Source: RZYX01 sp036654375
GTDB taxonomy: Bacteria > Bacillota > Clostridia > Oscillospirales > Acutalibacteraceae
DNA: 64,000 nt
Assembly: GCA_036654375.1 (NCBI GenBank)
Contig: JAVVSD010000009.1
Span: 9,890 to 73,889 of the forward strand
Reading direction: 5' to 3'
Positions 36,833-46,223 of this stretch are shown in pieces. A program made the position numbers and the translations under genes. The notes beneath the pieces are model-generated. The model saw only the letters and a program-made list of their open reading frames with translations. It ran no database searches and was not told the origin of the DNA. Within the stretch, counting starts at the first letter, position 1. Every line of letters starts with the position of its first letter.

Positions 36833-37732
36833 TTATATTTCTTCCTTAGATTCTTTTTCTTTTCTGTATTCAAGTGTTTCCTGCGTCTTTTCAACCGCTA
36901 CTTTTAAGCTGCTATTATCTTTGGTTTCGGTATTATCAATTTTTTTATCTTTGATTGACCTCTTTTGTTTTGGATTTTTTTCTATCATATCATAAAGACA
37001 AGTCAACGCATCAGAAAGACTTCCAATGCTGTCAATAAGACCTTCCTCAACTGCTTTTTCACCCTCAAGAACAGTGCCAACATCCATTACAAGCTCCCCT
37101 GTTTTTAGCATTAGCTGTCTGAACCTGTCTGGATCCATTTTGGAGTTCTTTGTTATAAATTTAATGATTCTTTCCTGCATTTTGTCAAAATAAGAAAGGG
37201 TTTGTGGTACTCCCAAAACAAGCCCATTAAGACGGACAGGGTGAATTGTCATTGTTGCCGATGGAGTTATAAACGAATGCTTTGCTGAAACAGCAAGTGG
37301 AACTCCAATAGAATGGCCTCCGCCAAGAACTAATGATACAGTCGGCGTTTTCATTCCTGCCACAAGCTCGGCTATAGCAAGCCCGGCTTCAATATCTCCC
37401 CCGACTGTGTTGAGTATGATTATCAGCCCTTCGATTTCGTCACTTTCTTCAATGGCTACAAGCCTTGGAATTACATGCTCATATTTTGTAGTTTTATTTT
37501 GTGATGGCAAAATATAGTGACCTTCAATTTGCCCGATTATAGTTAGGCAATGAATATAATGACCGTCTTTTTCAACTGTTATTGAACCCGTTTCGGTTAT
37601 CTGTTTAAGCTCGTCACTGGTGTCATCTTCTGACTGGAGTTCATTTGACTCCTGTTCAACATAGTCAGGTGTTTTGAATGGGTCAGCAGGTGCTGTAAAA
37701 TCATTCAATTTGAGTTTTTTACGATTGGACAT
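36833..37732 (-). CDS. tepA: ClpP-fold protease, translocation-enhancing protein TepA
   Basis: A 299-aa cytosolic Ser-protease-like protein of the ClpP/SppA fold with a variable acidic N-terminus and a Lys/Glu-rich tail. Conserved blocks: GLIIILNTVGGDIEAGLAIAE, LGGGHSIGVPLAVSAKH and TIHPVRLNG. In Bacillus, tepA lies next to spoIIIE, as here. GGAGG lies 7 nt before the ATG. The substrate is not clear from sequence. Confidence 0.85.
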   Translation of the reverse strand: MSNRKKLKLNDFTAPADPFKTPDYVEQESNELQSEDDTSDELKQITETGSITVEKDGHYIHCLTIIGQIEGHYILPSQNKTTKYEHVIPRLVAIEESDEIEGLIIILNTVGGDIEAGLAIAELVAGMKTPTVSLVLGGGHSIGVPLAVSAKHSFITPSATMTIHPVRLNGLVLGVPQTLSYFDKMQERIIKFITKNSKMDPDRFRQLMLKTGELVMDVGTVLEGEKAVEEGLIDSIGSLSDALTCLYDMIEKNPKQKRSIKDKKIDNTETKDNSSLKVAVEKTQETLEYRKEKESKEEI

Positions 37733-37811
37733 AAATGCGCCTCCGTTAATTTCTTTGCACTTATTGTTTCCAAACGAAGGGCTTCTATGAGTTGTATTTT
37801 AATTTCTGATT

Positions 37812-37840
37812 ATTATACCATTTTTAATTTAGAAGAGCAA
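37812..37840 (-). promoter_or_regulatory. Promoter of tepA
   Basis: Minus strand: -35 TTGCTC (37840-37835), 17-bp spacer, -10 TATAAT (37817-37812), about 75 bp upstream of the tepA start. Confidence 0.65.
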
Positions 37841-37905
37841 TATATATGAATAAAATAACATTTATTTAGATTTTATATACCACTTATAGTTATTGTATAA
37901 ATTAA

Positions 37906-37934
37906 TTGACAAACACTATATTATGTTATAAAAT
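37906..37934 (+). promoter_or_regulatory. Promoter of the aconitase-icd-rex unit, with a possible Rex half-site
   Basis: -35 TTGACA (37906-37911), 17-bp spacer, -10 TAAAAT (37929-37934). TTGTTAA at 37939-37945, on the expected start point, matches one half of the clostridial Rex operator (TTGTTAANNNNTTAACAA). The second half is not conserved, so Rex control is only a suggestion. Confidence 0.75.
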
Positions 37935-37979
37935 TACATTGTTAAAAAAATGAAAAAGTGTATTGGGAGGATGAAAAGT

Positions 37980-39911
37980 TTGGCATATACTATCTCACAA
38001 AAAATTATTAAAAACCATCTTGTATCTGGCGAGATGACCGTTGGAAATGAGATTGCAATTAAAATAGACCAGACACTCACACAAGATGCTACAGGAACAA
38101 TGGCATATCTTGAATTTGAAGCTATGGGTGTTGACAGGGTAAAAACCGAGCTTTCTGTTGCTTATATCGATCATAATACATTGCAAACCGGCTTTGAAAA
38201 TGCTGATGACCACAGATTTATTCAAAGCGTTGCAAAAAAAAGAGGCATTCGTTTTTCTCGCCCTGGGAACGGAATTTGCCATCAAGTTCATCTTGAGCGT
38301 TTTGGTATTCCTGGCAAAACACTTATTGGCTCTGACAGCCATACGCCTACAGGCGGCGGAATAGGTATGCTTGCCATTGGTGCGGGCGGGCTTGATGTTG
38401 CTGTTGCAATGGGTGGCGGTGCCTACTATATTACTATGCCAAAGATGGTTAGAGTTAACCTTGTTGGCAAACTCAATCCTTGGGTTGCTGCAAAAGATGT
38501 TATTCTTGAAGTTTTGAGAGTAATGTCTGTTAAAGGCGGAGTTGGTAAAATCGTTGAATATGGCGGAGATGGTGTTAAAACACTATCCATCCCTGAGCGT
38601 GCAACTATAACAAACATGGGTGCAGAGCTTGGTGCTACTACTTCTGTTTTCCCATCTGATGAAATAACACTTGAGTTTCTCAAAGCACAGAACAGAGAGC
38701 AAGACTTTTGTGAGCTGTCTGCTGATGCTGATGCTGTTTATGATGAAGTTATTGAAATCAACTTATCTACTCTTGCTCCAATGGCTGCAATGCCTCATAT
38801 GCCTGACAATGTTAAGTCTGTTACAGAGATTGGCAAAATAACTGTTGACCAAGTTTGTATTGGTTCATGCACAAATTCCTCTCTTTCTGATATGCTCAAG
38901 GTTGCAGCTATCCTTAAAGGCAAAAAAGTTGCTCCAAATGTCAGCCTTTCAATTGCGCCAGGCTCAATGCAGGTCCTTAATATGCTCGCACTGAACGGGG
39001 CACTTTCAGACATGATTGCTGCTGGTGCAAGAATTCTTGAATCTGCTTGCGGTCCATGTATTGGAATGGGACAATCACCTAACTCCGCTGGAGTTTCACT
39101 CAGAACCTTTAATCGAAACTTTGAAGGCCGCTCTGGCACTGCTGATGCTGGCATTTATCTTGTTAGCCCTGAAGTTGCTGCCGTATCTGCAATCACTGGT
39201 GTTCTTACTGATCCACGCACACTTGGTGAAGCCGCAAAAATTGATATGCCTGAAAAGTTCATTATAAATGATAATCTTATTGAATTGCCTGCAACTGAAC
39301 AGGAAGCAAAAAATATTAAGGTTGCATATGGGCCAAACATTAAGCCATTTCCTACTTCTGTTGCTCTTTCAGACAGCATTTGTGCAAAAGCAATTCTTAA
39401 GGTTGCTGATAATATCACCACAGACCATATCATGCCTGCCGGTGCAAAAATATTGCCTTATCGCTCTAACATTCCTTTCCTTTCTCAATTCTGCTTTAAG
39501 CAGTGCGATGAGAATTTTGCTGAAAACTGCAAAGCTGAAGGCAAGGGTATTATTATTGGTGGAGCAAATTATGGACAAGGTTCTTCTCGTGAACACGCTG
39601 CTCTCGTTCCACTTTATCTTGGAATTAAAGCTGTTATAACCAAGTCATTTGCAAGAATTCACTGTGCAAACCTTATTAACGCTGGAATACTCCCCTTTAC
39701 CTTTGCAAATCCTGAAGATTATGATAAAATATCTCAGAGAGATGAACTTTGCCTTTCCAATATCCGCAAGTTAATTGAAAATAATTCTCCTGTTGTTCTT
39801 GAAAACAAGACAAAAAACGAGAAATATCCTCTCTGCTATGATTTTTCACAAAGACAAAAGGATATTTTGCTTGCTGGCGGACTGTTAAATTATACAAGAG
39901 AAAATATATAA
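37980..39911 (+). CDS. Aconitate hydratase
   Basis: A 643-aa [4Fe-4S] enzyme interconverting citrate and isocitrate. Cluster ligands are in GSCTNSS and ACGPCIGMGQSP. The swivel domain carries ANYGQGSSREHAALVP. Length fits the compact clostridial/mitochondrial-type group rather than ~900-aa AcnA. An upstream ATG at 37950 lacks an RBS and the ATG at 37971 abuts GGAGG; TTG 37980 lies 9 nt after GGGAGG and gives the family N-terminus, so it is chosen. First gene of an aconitase-icd-rex unit. Confidence 0.92.
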   Translation: MAYTISQKIIKNHLVSGEMTVGNEIAIKIDQTLTQDATGTMAYLEFEAMGVDRVKTELSVAYIDHNTLQTGFENADDHRFIQSVAKKRGIRFSRPGNGICHQVHLERFGIPGKTLIGSDSHTPTGGGIGMLAIGAGGLDVAVAMGGGAYYITMPKMVRVNLVGKLNPWVAAKDVILEVLRVMSVKGGVGKIVEYGGDGVKTLSIPERATITNMGAELGATTSVFPSDEITLEFLKAQNREQDFCELSADADAVYDEVIEINLSTLAPMAAMPHMPDNVKSVTEIGKITVDQVCIGSCTNSSLSDMLKVAAILKGKKVAPNVSLSIAPGSMQVLNMLALNGALSDMIAAGARILESACGPCIGMGQSPNSAGVSLRTFNRNFEGRSGTADAGIYLVSPEVAAVSAITGVLTDPRTLGEAAKIDMPEKFIINDNLIELPATEQEAKNIKVAYGPNIKPFPTSVALSDSICAKAILKVADNITTDHIMPAGAKILPYRSNIPFLSQFCFKQCDENFAENCKAEGKGIIIGGANYGQGSSREHAALVPLYLGIKAVITKSFARIHCANLINAGILPFTFANPEDYDKISQRDELCLSNIRKLIENNSPVVLENKTKNEKYPLCYDFSQRQKDILLAGGLLNYTRENI

Positions 39912-39935
39912 TCTAAATTTGAAAGGAATAAAATT

Positions 39936-41105
39936 ATGCGTGAAACTGAAATAAAGGAAGCAGTTGAAAAATTCGAGGCTCTTGTTCGCGCTCAGCTTGA
40001 GCGTTCAGACAATATTAAAAAGCAAAAGGATTTTGTTGACTTTGAATCACTTGATAAGATTATTATAGGTGTATGTGGCGGAGATGGAATTGGTCCAATT
40101 ATCACAAAGGAATCTGCTCGTGTGCTTGAATATATGCTTAAAAACGATGTCGCCGCAGGCAAAGTTGAATTTAAGGTTATCGACGGTCTTACAATTGAAA
40201 ATCGTGCAAAAGTCATGAAAGCTATTCCTGATGATGTTCTTGAGGAACTTAAAGCTTGCCATGTTATTCTTAAAGGACCAACAACAACTCCTCAGGCTGG
40301 TGATAATTGGCCAAACATTGAAAGTGCAAATGTTGCAATGCGTAAATCACTTGATTTGTTTGCAAACTTAAGACCTGTTCGTGTTCCTGAAAAAGGAATC
40401 GACTGGACTTTCTTCCGTGAAAACACTGAAGGTGCATACGCCGTTGGTTCACTTGGCGTTAATGTTACTGATGACCTTGCTCTTGACTTTGTTGTTGCAA
40501 CCTCTGAGGGTTGTGAAAGAATTGCAAAGCTTGCTTATGATTATGCAAGGAAGAACAAAAAAGAGCGTGTTTCAATAATTACAAAAGCAAATGTTATTAA
40601 AACTACAGACGGAAAGTTCCTGAATATATGCAAAAATGTTGGAAAAGATTTTCCTGAAATCATAACTGATGAATGGTATATCGACATTACAACCGCAAAG
40701 CTTATTGATGAAAAAAGACGCACAGATTTTAAAGTTTTTGTTTTACCAAACCTTTATGGCGACATCATTACAGATGAAGCAGCAGAATTTCAGGGCGGTG
40801 TTGGTACTGCCGGTAGTGCAAATATTGGTAAACGCTATGCAATGTTTGAAGCTATTCATGGCTCTGCTCCAAGAATGATTAGAGAAGGTCGCGGAGATTA
40901 TGCTGACCCATGCTCAATGCTTCGTGCTTCTGCAATGCTTCTATCTCATATTGGCAGACAGGATAAAGCTGATATGCTTGAAAGAGCTTTGGATATCTGT
41001 ATGTTTGAAGAGAAAACAATTTCAATTACAGGACGCAATGATGGCTGTACCTGCAGTGAATTTGGTGACTATGTTATGGAAACTGTTAAAAAAATTAGCG
41101 ACTAA
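39936..41105 (+). CDS. icd: Isocitrate dehydrogenase (isocitrate/isopropylmalate dehydrogenase family)
   Basis: A 389-aa beta-decarboxylating dehydrogenase producing 2-oxoglutarate. Motifs: GGDGIGP near residue 48, LRPVR and FFRENTEGAY around the substrate site, TKANVIK, NLYGDIITDEAAEF and the dinucleotide motif IHGSAPRM. The absence of leuC/leuD neighbours and the adjacent aconitase favour IDH over isopropylmalate dehydrogenase; NAD versus NADP preference is not resolved. AAAGGA precedes the ATG. Confidence 0.9.
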   Translation: MRETEIKEAVEKFEALVRAQLERSDNIKKQKDFVDFESLDKIIIGVCGGDGIGPIITKESARVLEYMLKNDVAAGKVEFKVIDGLTIENRAKVMKAIPDDVLEELKACHVILKGPTTTPQAGDNWPNIESANVAMRKSLDLFANLRPVRVPEKGIDWTFFRENTEGAYAVGSLGVNVTDDLALDFVVATSEGCERIAKLAYDYARKNKKERVSIITKANVIKTTDGKFLNICKNVGKDFPEIITDEWYIDITTAKLIDEKRRTDFKVFVLPNLYGDIITDEAAEFQGGVGTAGSANIGKRYAMFEAIHGSAPRMIREGRGDYADPCSMLRASAMLLSHIGRQDKADMLERALDICMFEEKTISITGRNDGCTCSEFGDYVMETVKKISD

Positions 41106-41132
41106 TATACAATTTTTAAGGAGTTGAAGCAA

Positions 41133-41768
41133 GTGGCAACTAACAAGTATATCTCAATGTCGGTTATCAAAAGACTTCCTCGTTATTATCGTTTTCTTAA
41201 TAACTTGAAAAATGATGGAATAACCAGAATTTCCTCTAAAGAGCTTTCAAACAGAATGGGATTTACCGCCTCCCAAATTCGTCAGGACCTTAATTGCTTT
41301 GGTGGATTTGGGCAGCAAGGTTATGGCTATAATGTTATGAGCCTTCACGAGGAGATAGGAAAAATTCTTGGCGTTGATCGTGGTTTTAAAATGATTTTAG
41401 TGGGAGCAGGTAATCTTGGACGAGCCATTGCTACACATATCGCTTTTGAAAGTCGTGGATTTGAACTAATTGGAATATTTGATAAAAATGAAGCTATTAT
41501 CGGTGAAATGATTAAAGGCATTCCAATTAGAAGTGTTGATGTTCTTGACGATTTTTGTAAGGAAAATTTGCCTGTTGTTGCCGCTCTATGTATTCCATCA
41601 AACCAGAGTGAAGCAATAATGGACCAGCTTGTTGATGTTGGAATAAAGGGATTTTGGAATTTTTCCCACTTTGATATTGGTGCAAAGTATCCTGACCTTG
41701 CAGTTGAGAATGTTCATCTAAGTGACAGCATTATGACATTAAGCTATCAAATTATGAATAAAATTTGA
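41133..41768 (+). CDS. rex: Redox-sensing transcriptional repressor Rex
   Basis: A 211-aa repressor that releases DNA when NADH/NAD+ is high. It has an N-terminal winged helix (SVIKRLPRYYRFL, LGFT-type ISSKELSNRMGFTASQIRQDL) and a Rossmann domain with LVGAGNLGRAIA. A TTG-started frame begins 9 nt earlier but abuts GGAG; GTG 41133 has AAGGAG 9 nt upstream. Co-location with aconitase and IDH ties redox state to 2-oxoglutarate synthesis. Confidence 0.93.
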   Translation: MATNKYISMSVIKRLPRYYRFLNNLKNDGITRISSKELSNRMGFTASQIRQDLNCFGGFGQQGYGYNVMSLHEEIGKILGVDRGFKMILVGAGNLGRAIATHIAFESRGFELIGIFDKNEAIIGEMIKGIPIRSVDVLDDFCKENLPVVAALCIPSNQSEAIMDQLVDVGIKGFWNFSHFDIGAKYPDLAVENVHLSDSIMTLSYQIMNKI

Positions 41769-41789
41769 TTATTTTTGGGTGTGGAATAT

Positions 41790-42464
41790 ATGAAACAAAT
41801 TCTCAATATCAAACCTCTTGACATCATTCCTTTCCCCAAAGGCTTCGTAATTGTAATGGGGGACAGTCGTGATTCAAAGGGAAACTTTAAAGTTACTTTT
41901 AAAGCATTTGATTTTGCCTTAAACGAACTTACTCATATTACTAAGAGTGTTTATTTACTTAATAAATTTGGCCCTGCTTATAAGTCAATTGCTGACCAGA
42001 TTGGTGATTATGTTTCTTGTGCTGCTGGAATTTTGCCTAATAAAAAAGTGCAAATTGTTTATCCAACAGGTGAAATGGGTACATTTGATGTTGATGGCAC
42101 ACTATTGTGGACAGGTGATTTAATTTATCATGACTCCCCTGTTCGCTCCGCTGCTGTTGATGATAAATATATCTGGTGTACTGTTCCAAAGCACAATTCA
42201 ATTATTCGTTACTCACCTACCCTCAAAAAAGTTGATTTCAGAATAGGTGGAGAAAAATCAAGTGTTTTTGGCAGACCAATGTCGATTTGTAAAGTTGATA
42301 ACAACCTCTATGTTTGTAACAAGGGTTCACTAAATATTAGCTGTGTTAATCTTGACAACTTTGTTGTGAGTGAATATAAAACTTTTGACGAACCCGTATT
42401 AAGGTATTTTCAAACTTTAAACAAAGAAATTGTTGTTCTTGCATCAGGCGTATACATATTGTAA
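41790..42464 (+). CDS. Conserved-looking protein of unknown function, beta-propeller-like
   Basis: A 224-aa protein in the same direction, 21 bp after rex. No catalytic motif or signal peptide. Repeated short strands with Gly/Asp turns (VDGTLLWTGDLIYH, DDKYIWCTVPKHNSI, VDNNLYVCNKGSL) look like NHL/WD-type propeller blades. The RBS is weak (GGGTGTGG, 5 nt before ATG). It ends the aconitase-icd-rex unit just before a terminator. I do not recognise a family. Confidence 0.6.
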   Translation: MKQILNIKPLDIIPFPKGFVIVMGDSRDSKGNFKVTFKAFDFALNELTHITKSVYLLNKFGPAYKSIADQIGDYVSCAAGILPNKKVQIVYPTGEMGTFDVDGTLLWTGDLIYHDSPVRSAAVDDKYIWCTVPKHNSIIRYSPTLKKVDFRIGGEKSSVFGRPMSICKVDNNLYVCNKGSLNISCVNLDNFVVSEYKTFDEPVLRYFQTLNKEIVVLASGVYIL

Positions 42465-42486
42465 TTTTTTTAACACAATTGACTAT

Positions 42487-42518
42487 AAAAGGAATGGATT
42501 TTTCTCCATTCCTTTTTT
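42487..42518 (+). terminator. Intrinsic terminator after the aconitase-icd-rex unit
   Basis: A 12-bp perfect stem (AAAAGGAATGGA / TCCATTCCTTTT) with a 6-nt loop and a T6 tail. Confidence 0.85.
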
Positions 42519-42616
42519 GTTTTTGTTCAATTTTGTAATTGTTTCCATATACTTTTTGTATTATAATATATGCAGTGTTTGTATATCAAAAAATTATGTA
42601 ATGGGGGATATTATTT

Positions 42617-43816
42617 ATGACATCTGAAAAAAATTACCCTAACATCTTTGTCCATGGTATGCTTGGATGGGGAGAAAGAGAAACTGTTTACAGCAAATTC
42701 CCTTACTGGGGTATGCTTTGTGGCTCGCTGACTAAAGCACTTAACGAAAATGGCTATGAAAGTTATGCATCAAAAGTTGGTTCTCTTGCAAGTGCTTGGG
42801 ACAGGTCTTGTGAGCTTTATGCTCAACTTATGGGTACAACAGTTGACTACGGAAAAGTACATTCGGAAAAATACGACCATGCTCGATTTGGCAGAACTTT
42901 TGACAAGCCTCTCTTTAAAGGCTGGGGTGAAACTGATGAAAACGGATTTTTGAAAAAGATTAACCTTCTCGGGCATAGCTTTGGTGGTGCAACAATGAGA
43001 ATGTTTGTTGAGCTTCTTACTAATGGTAGCAAAGAAGAGCAGGAAGGAACCGATAAGAGTGAACTTTCTCCACTTTTTGTAGGTGGTCACGGCAATTGGG
43101 TTCACACTATTACCGCAATTTCTTCGCCACATAACGGTACAACTATTTTTTATGCTCTTCCAAAAACAATGAACTTTGCAGCATATGGCACATTCTTCCT
43201 TGGAAATATTTTAGGCAATACCAATGTTAATAAGGCTTATGACTTCTGTCTTGAGCAATTTGGTCTTTCATCACTTCCATATTCAGAGCCACAATATGGC
43301 AGTATGCTTAATACTATTGGAATCGAAAAAGCGGTTGCATCAAATGACCATCTTTGGTATGACCTTACTCTTCACGGTGCTAAGGAACTAAATGAAAAAA
43401 TCACTTGTTGCAAGGATACATACTACTTCTCTCTCGCAGGTCAAATGACTGATGAGGATATGTTAACAGGTCATCACAGCCATTCAAAGGGAATGTTCCC
43501 TCTGCTCTGGCCACTTGCTCATGCAATGGGCAAATATGACCATAACACCGTAAATGATATCCCGGTTGATAAGAGCTGGTGTGCAAATGACGGATGTCTT
43601 TCAACTGTTTCTGGACTACATCCAGAAAACGAACCATTTGTTAACTATGAAGATGTTAAAAGCAAAAAGATTAAAAAAGGCGTTTGGCATGTTATGCCAG
43701 TTGAGCAGGCTGACCATGGCAAGATAATCGGTGGTTCACTCCAATTTATTGGACGAAGCAAAGAATTTATGGATTATTATATAGAACACATAAAAATGCT
43801 TAACTCGTTAGCATAA
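42617..43816 (+). CDS. Alpha/beta-hydrolase, lipase of the Geobacillus/Staphylococcus I.5-like type
   Basis: A 399-aa protein starting near FVHGMLGWGERE (oxyanion region), with nucleophile elbow GHSFGG near residue 118. The segment WDRSCELYAQLMGTTVDYG then HSEKYDHARFGRT aligns by eye with the zinc-binding insertion (Asp and two His) of thermophilic Geobacillus lipases. A late catalytic His in EQADHGKIIG is also present. No signal peptide is visible, unlike secreted family members, so it may act inside the cell or leave by another route. Single-gene unit flanked by terminators. Confidence 0.85.
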   Translation: MTSEKNYPNIFVHGMLGWGERETVYSKFPYWGMLCGSLTKALNENGYESYASKVGSLASAWDRSCELYAQLMGTTVDYGKVHSEKYDHARFGRTFDKPLFKGWGETDENGFLKKINLLGHSFGGATMRMFVELLTNGSKEEQEGTDKSELSPLFVGGHGNWVHTITAISSPHNGTTIFYALPKTMNFAAYGTFFLGNILGNTNVNKAYDFCLEQFGLSSLPYSEPQYGSMLNTIGIEKAVASNDHLWYDLTLHGAKELNEKITCCKDTYYFSLAGQMTDEDMLTGHHSHSKGMFPLLWPLAHAMGKYDHNTVNDIPVDKSWCANDGCLSTVSGLHPENEPFVNYEDVKSKKIKKGVWHVMPVEQADHGKIIGGSLQFIGRSKEFMDYYIEHIKMLNSLA

Positions 43817-43823
43817 AAATTTT

Positions 43824-43856
43824 GGCTGTGATACTTAAATGTATCACAGCCTTTTT
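43824..43856. terminator. Terminator between lipase and acyl-CoA ligase genes
   Basis: An 11-bp perfect stem (GGCTGTGATAC / GTATCACAGCC) with a 6-nt loop and T5 to the right, between convergent genes. The left flank is A/T-rich, so it can act both ways. Confidence 0.82.
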
Positions 43857-43857
43857 A

Positions 43858-45522
43858 TTACTTACTATTTTTTTCAAAATCTGCTTCCCTAATTGCAATT
43901 CTTCTGATTTTTCCGCTTGTTGTCTTTGGAAGCTCTTCGACAAAATCAATAACCCTTGGATACTTATATGGTGCGGTCTGCACTTTAACATGGTTCTGAA
44001 GCTCTTTTATAAGCTCATTTGAAGGCTCGTAACCTCTTTTAAGTACAATGGTCGCTTTAACTATATTTCCTCTTATTGGGTCTGGTATCCCTGTGACTGC
44101 ACACTCTAAAACTGCATCGTGTTCTGCAAGAACACTTTCAATTTCAAAGGGTCCTATACGATATCCTGATGATTTTATAACATCATCTGTTCTTCCAACA
44201 TACCACAAATATCCGTCTTCATCTTCCCAAGCAGTATCTCCCGTGTGATAGAATCCGTCATGCCATGACTCGTTTGTTTTTAACTCATCGTTGTAATACC
44301 CCGTGAATAGTCCAATTGGTGCTTCAGGCTCTGTCCTAATAACTATTTCGCCTGTTGTTCCAGTCGGCACTGATTTTCCGTCCTCATCAACAATGTGAAC
44401 ATCATAGTGTGGAACTGGCTTGCCCATTGAGCCGGGCTTTGGAGTCATTCCTATAAGATTTGCAATCAAAACTGTTGTTTCGCTTTGACCGAACCCCTCC
44501 ATAAGTTTAATTCCTGTTGCTTCATACCACTTATTAAAGACATCAGGACTAAGTGCCTCGCCTGCTATATTACAATACTTAAGTGCTGAAAGGTCAAACT
44601 TTTTAACATCTTCAAGCAAAAAGAACCTGAACATTGTCGGAGGGCAGCAAAGAGTTGTTACCCTGTTTGTTGAAACCTTTTCAAGGATATCGGTGGCTTC
44701 AAACTTGTCAAAATCATAAATAAACAAGCAAGTTCCCAACATCAACTGTCCATAGATTTTGCCCCATGCAGCCTTTGCCCAGCCTGTATCAGATATTGTC
44801 AGATGCAAACCATTCGGTTCAACATTCTGCCAAAGCTTTGCAGTTACTAAGTGACCGATTGGGTAAGAATTTTTATGGAGAACCATCTTTGGATGGCCTG
44901 TTGTGCCAGATGAAAAATACATAAGCATTGGATCCTGCGAAGTGTATTCAATTGGCTCAAAATCTTCTGTAGCCTCGTCAAACAGCTTTGAAAAGCTTTC
45001 CCAATTATCCCTTGTGCCATTAACAATTATTCTTGATTTTACCGTTGAACATTCTGGCATTGCAGTGTCAACATGATCTGCAACATCACCGTCAGCAGTA
45101 CAAATTATCATTTTTACTCCCGCAGCGTTTGACCTGTATTCGATATCGTGCTTTGTAAGTAAAAATGTTGCTGGAATAGCAATTGCTCCAAGCTTGTGCA
45201 GTGCAATAATTGTGAACCAGAACTGATAGTGACGCTTTAAAATAAGCATAACCTTATCGCCCTTACCTATTCCCTTTGCTCTTAGCATATTGGCTACCTT
45301 GTCGCTGTTCTTTTTAAGCTCGCCATATGTAAAAATGTGTTCTTCGCCTTTTGGATTGCACCATAACATTGCGTGTCTGTTCGGGTCAATTTCTGCAATT
45401 TTATCAATAACATCGTAAGCAAAGTTGAATTTGTCAGGGCAAATTAATTTATAGTCAATTAACTTGCCATTTTCATCATATGTTTCGTTTATATATTTTT
45501 GATGTAATGTTTCAGCTGTCAT
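43858..45522 (-). CDS. AMP-dependent acyl-CoA synthetase, MACS-like (T-box controlled module 1)
   Basis: A 554-aa adenylate-forming ligase that activates a carboxylic acid to acyl-AMP and then acyl-CoA in the cytosol. Motifs: YFSSGTTGHPKMVLH (AMP binding, near residue 195), DTGWAKAAWGK, GFGQSETT, YHTGDTAWEDEDGYLWYVGRTDDVIK and the C-terminal Lys in TTSGKIRR. The DTGW and GFGQSETT blocks resemble medium/branched-chain acyl-CoA ligases rather than acetyl-CoA synthetase. It follows the XRE-cupin gene and together they lie behind the T-box at 46224-46470. The substrate is not known; branched-chain fatty acid is inferred from the riboswitch. Confidence 0.88.
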   Translation of the reverse strand: MTAETLHQKYINETYDENGKLIDYKLICPDKFNFAYDVIDKIAEIDPNRHAMLWCNPKGEEHIFTYGELKKNSDKVANMLRAKGIGKGDKVMLILKRHYQFWFTIIALHKLGAIAIPATFLLTKHDIEYRSNAAGVKMIICTADGDVADHVDTAMPECSTVKSRIIVNGTRDNWESFSKLFDEATEDFEPIEYTSQDPMLMYFSSGTTGHPKMVLHKNSYPIGHLVTAKLWQNVEPNGLHLTISDTGWAKAAWGKIYGQLMLGTCLFIYDFDKFEATDILEKVSTNRVTTLCCPPTMFRFFLLEDVKKFDLSALKYCNIAGEALSPDVFNKWYEATGIKLMEGFGQSETTVLIANLIGMTPKPGSMGKPVPHYDVHIVDEDGKSVPTGTTGEIVIRTEPEAPIGLFTGYYNDELKTNESWHDGFYHTGDTAWEDEDGYLWYVGRTDDVIKSSGYRIGPFEIESVLAEHDAVLECAVTGIPDPIRGNIVKATIVLKRGYEPSNELIKELQNHVKVQTAPYKYPRVIDFVEELPKTTSGKIRRIAIREADFEKNSK

Positions 45523-45553
45523 TTTAATCCTCCTAATATCTTCATTTCTTTGC

Positions 45554-46120
45554 TCACTTTTTAAGTACTATTGCGATAAAGGTACAATCCTCACCGTCAA
45601 CAGCTATCATGCCATGAGGATGAGCTGAATCAAAGAATACACTATCTCCTTTTGACAAAATCTCTATATGGTTTTCAAGTGCAATTTTCATTTTACCGCT
45701 AAGAATAAAGTCAAATTCCTGTCCTTCATGTGACGAAAGATGAATTGGTTGATTTTGTTCTTCCTCAACATATGGAGCTGTTACGATAAAGGGTTCACAC
45801 CGCTTATCCTTTAACCTTGCACCAAGATGGAAATAGCTAAAGCCAGAACGACGCTCCATTGGAAGCCCATTGCCGTTTCTTGTTATTGTATAAAAAGAAA
45901 GGTGTGGCTTTTCACCCGTAAGAATTTCAACCATATCCACACCAAATTTGTCGGCACATTTATAAAGGAAGTTAATAGAAAAATCTATCTCTCCTCGTTC
46001 AGCTGCTTCATATCTTTCCACAGTATAATTGACAGCCTCTGCCATCTCTTCCATTGTGAAATTCATAATTTCTCGAAGTGTTCGTATTCTTTCTGCGACT
46101 TCTACTATCCTGATTTCCAT
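45554..46120 (-). CDS. XRE-family HTH plus cupin protein (module 1)
   Basis: 188 aa: helix-turn-helix (about residues 8-65; RIRTLREIMNFTMEEMAEAV) and a C-terminal cupin barrel (about 110-185; SHEGQEFDFILSG, GDSVFFDSAHPHGM). This is the XRE-cupin regulator layout; the cupin may sense an acid or acyl-CoA. It is collinear with the first ~190 residues of the fused protein at 48196, so the two are paralogues. AAAGGAGG precedes the ATG. It lies 100 bp past the T-box terminator and 31 bp before the ligase. Confidence 0.88.
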   Translation of the reverse strand: MEIRIVEVAERIRTLREIMNFTMEEMAEAVNYTVERYEAAERGEIDFSINFLYKCADKFGVDMVEILTGEKPHLSFYTITRNGNGLPMERRSGFSYFHLGARLKDKRCEPFIVTAPYVEEEQNQPIHLSSHEGQEFDFILSGKMKIALENHIEILSKGDSVFFDSAHPHGMIAVDGEDCTFIAIVLKK

Positions 46121-46223
46121 ATAACAAACCTCCTTTAAAATAAGAACCTGCGTCTGTAAAGTATTTGCAGAACTCTTTTGACATCGCTTAATATTAACTT
46201 AAACAGCCTTGTTGTTTAAAAAT

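Noticed and set aside
37995..40723. Many long antisense frames opposite aconitase and isocitrate dehydrogenase
   Set aside because: They are shadows of the strong codon bias of the sense genes; none has an RBS or recognisable domain.
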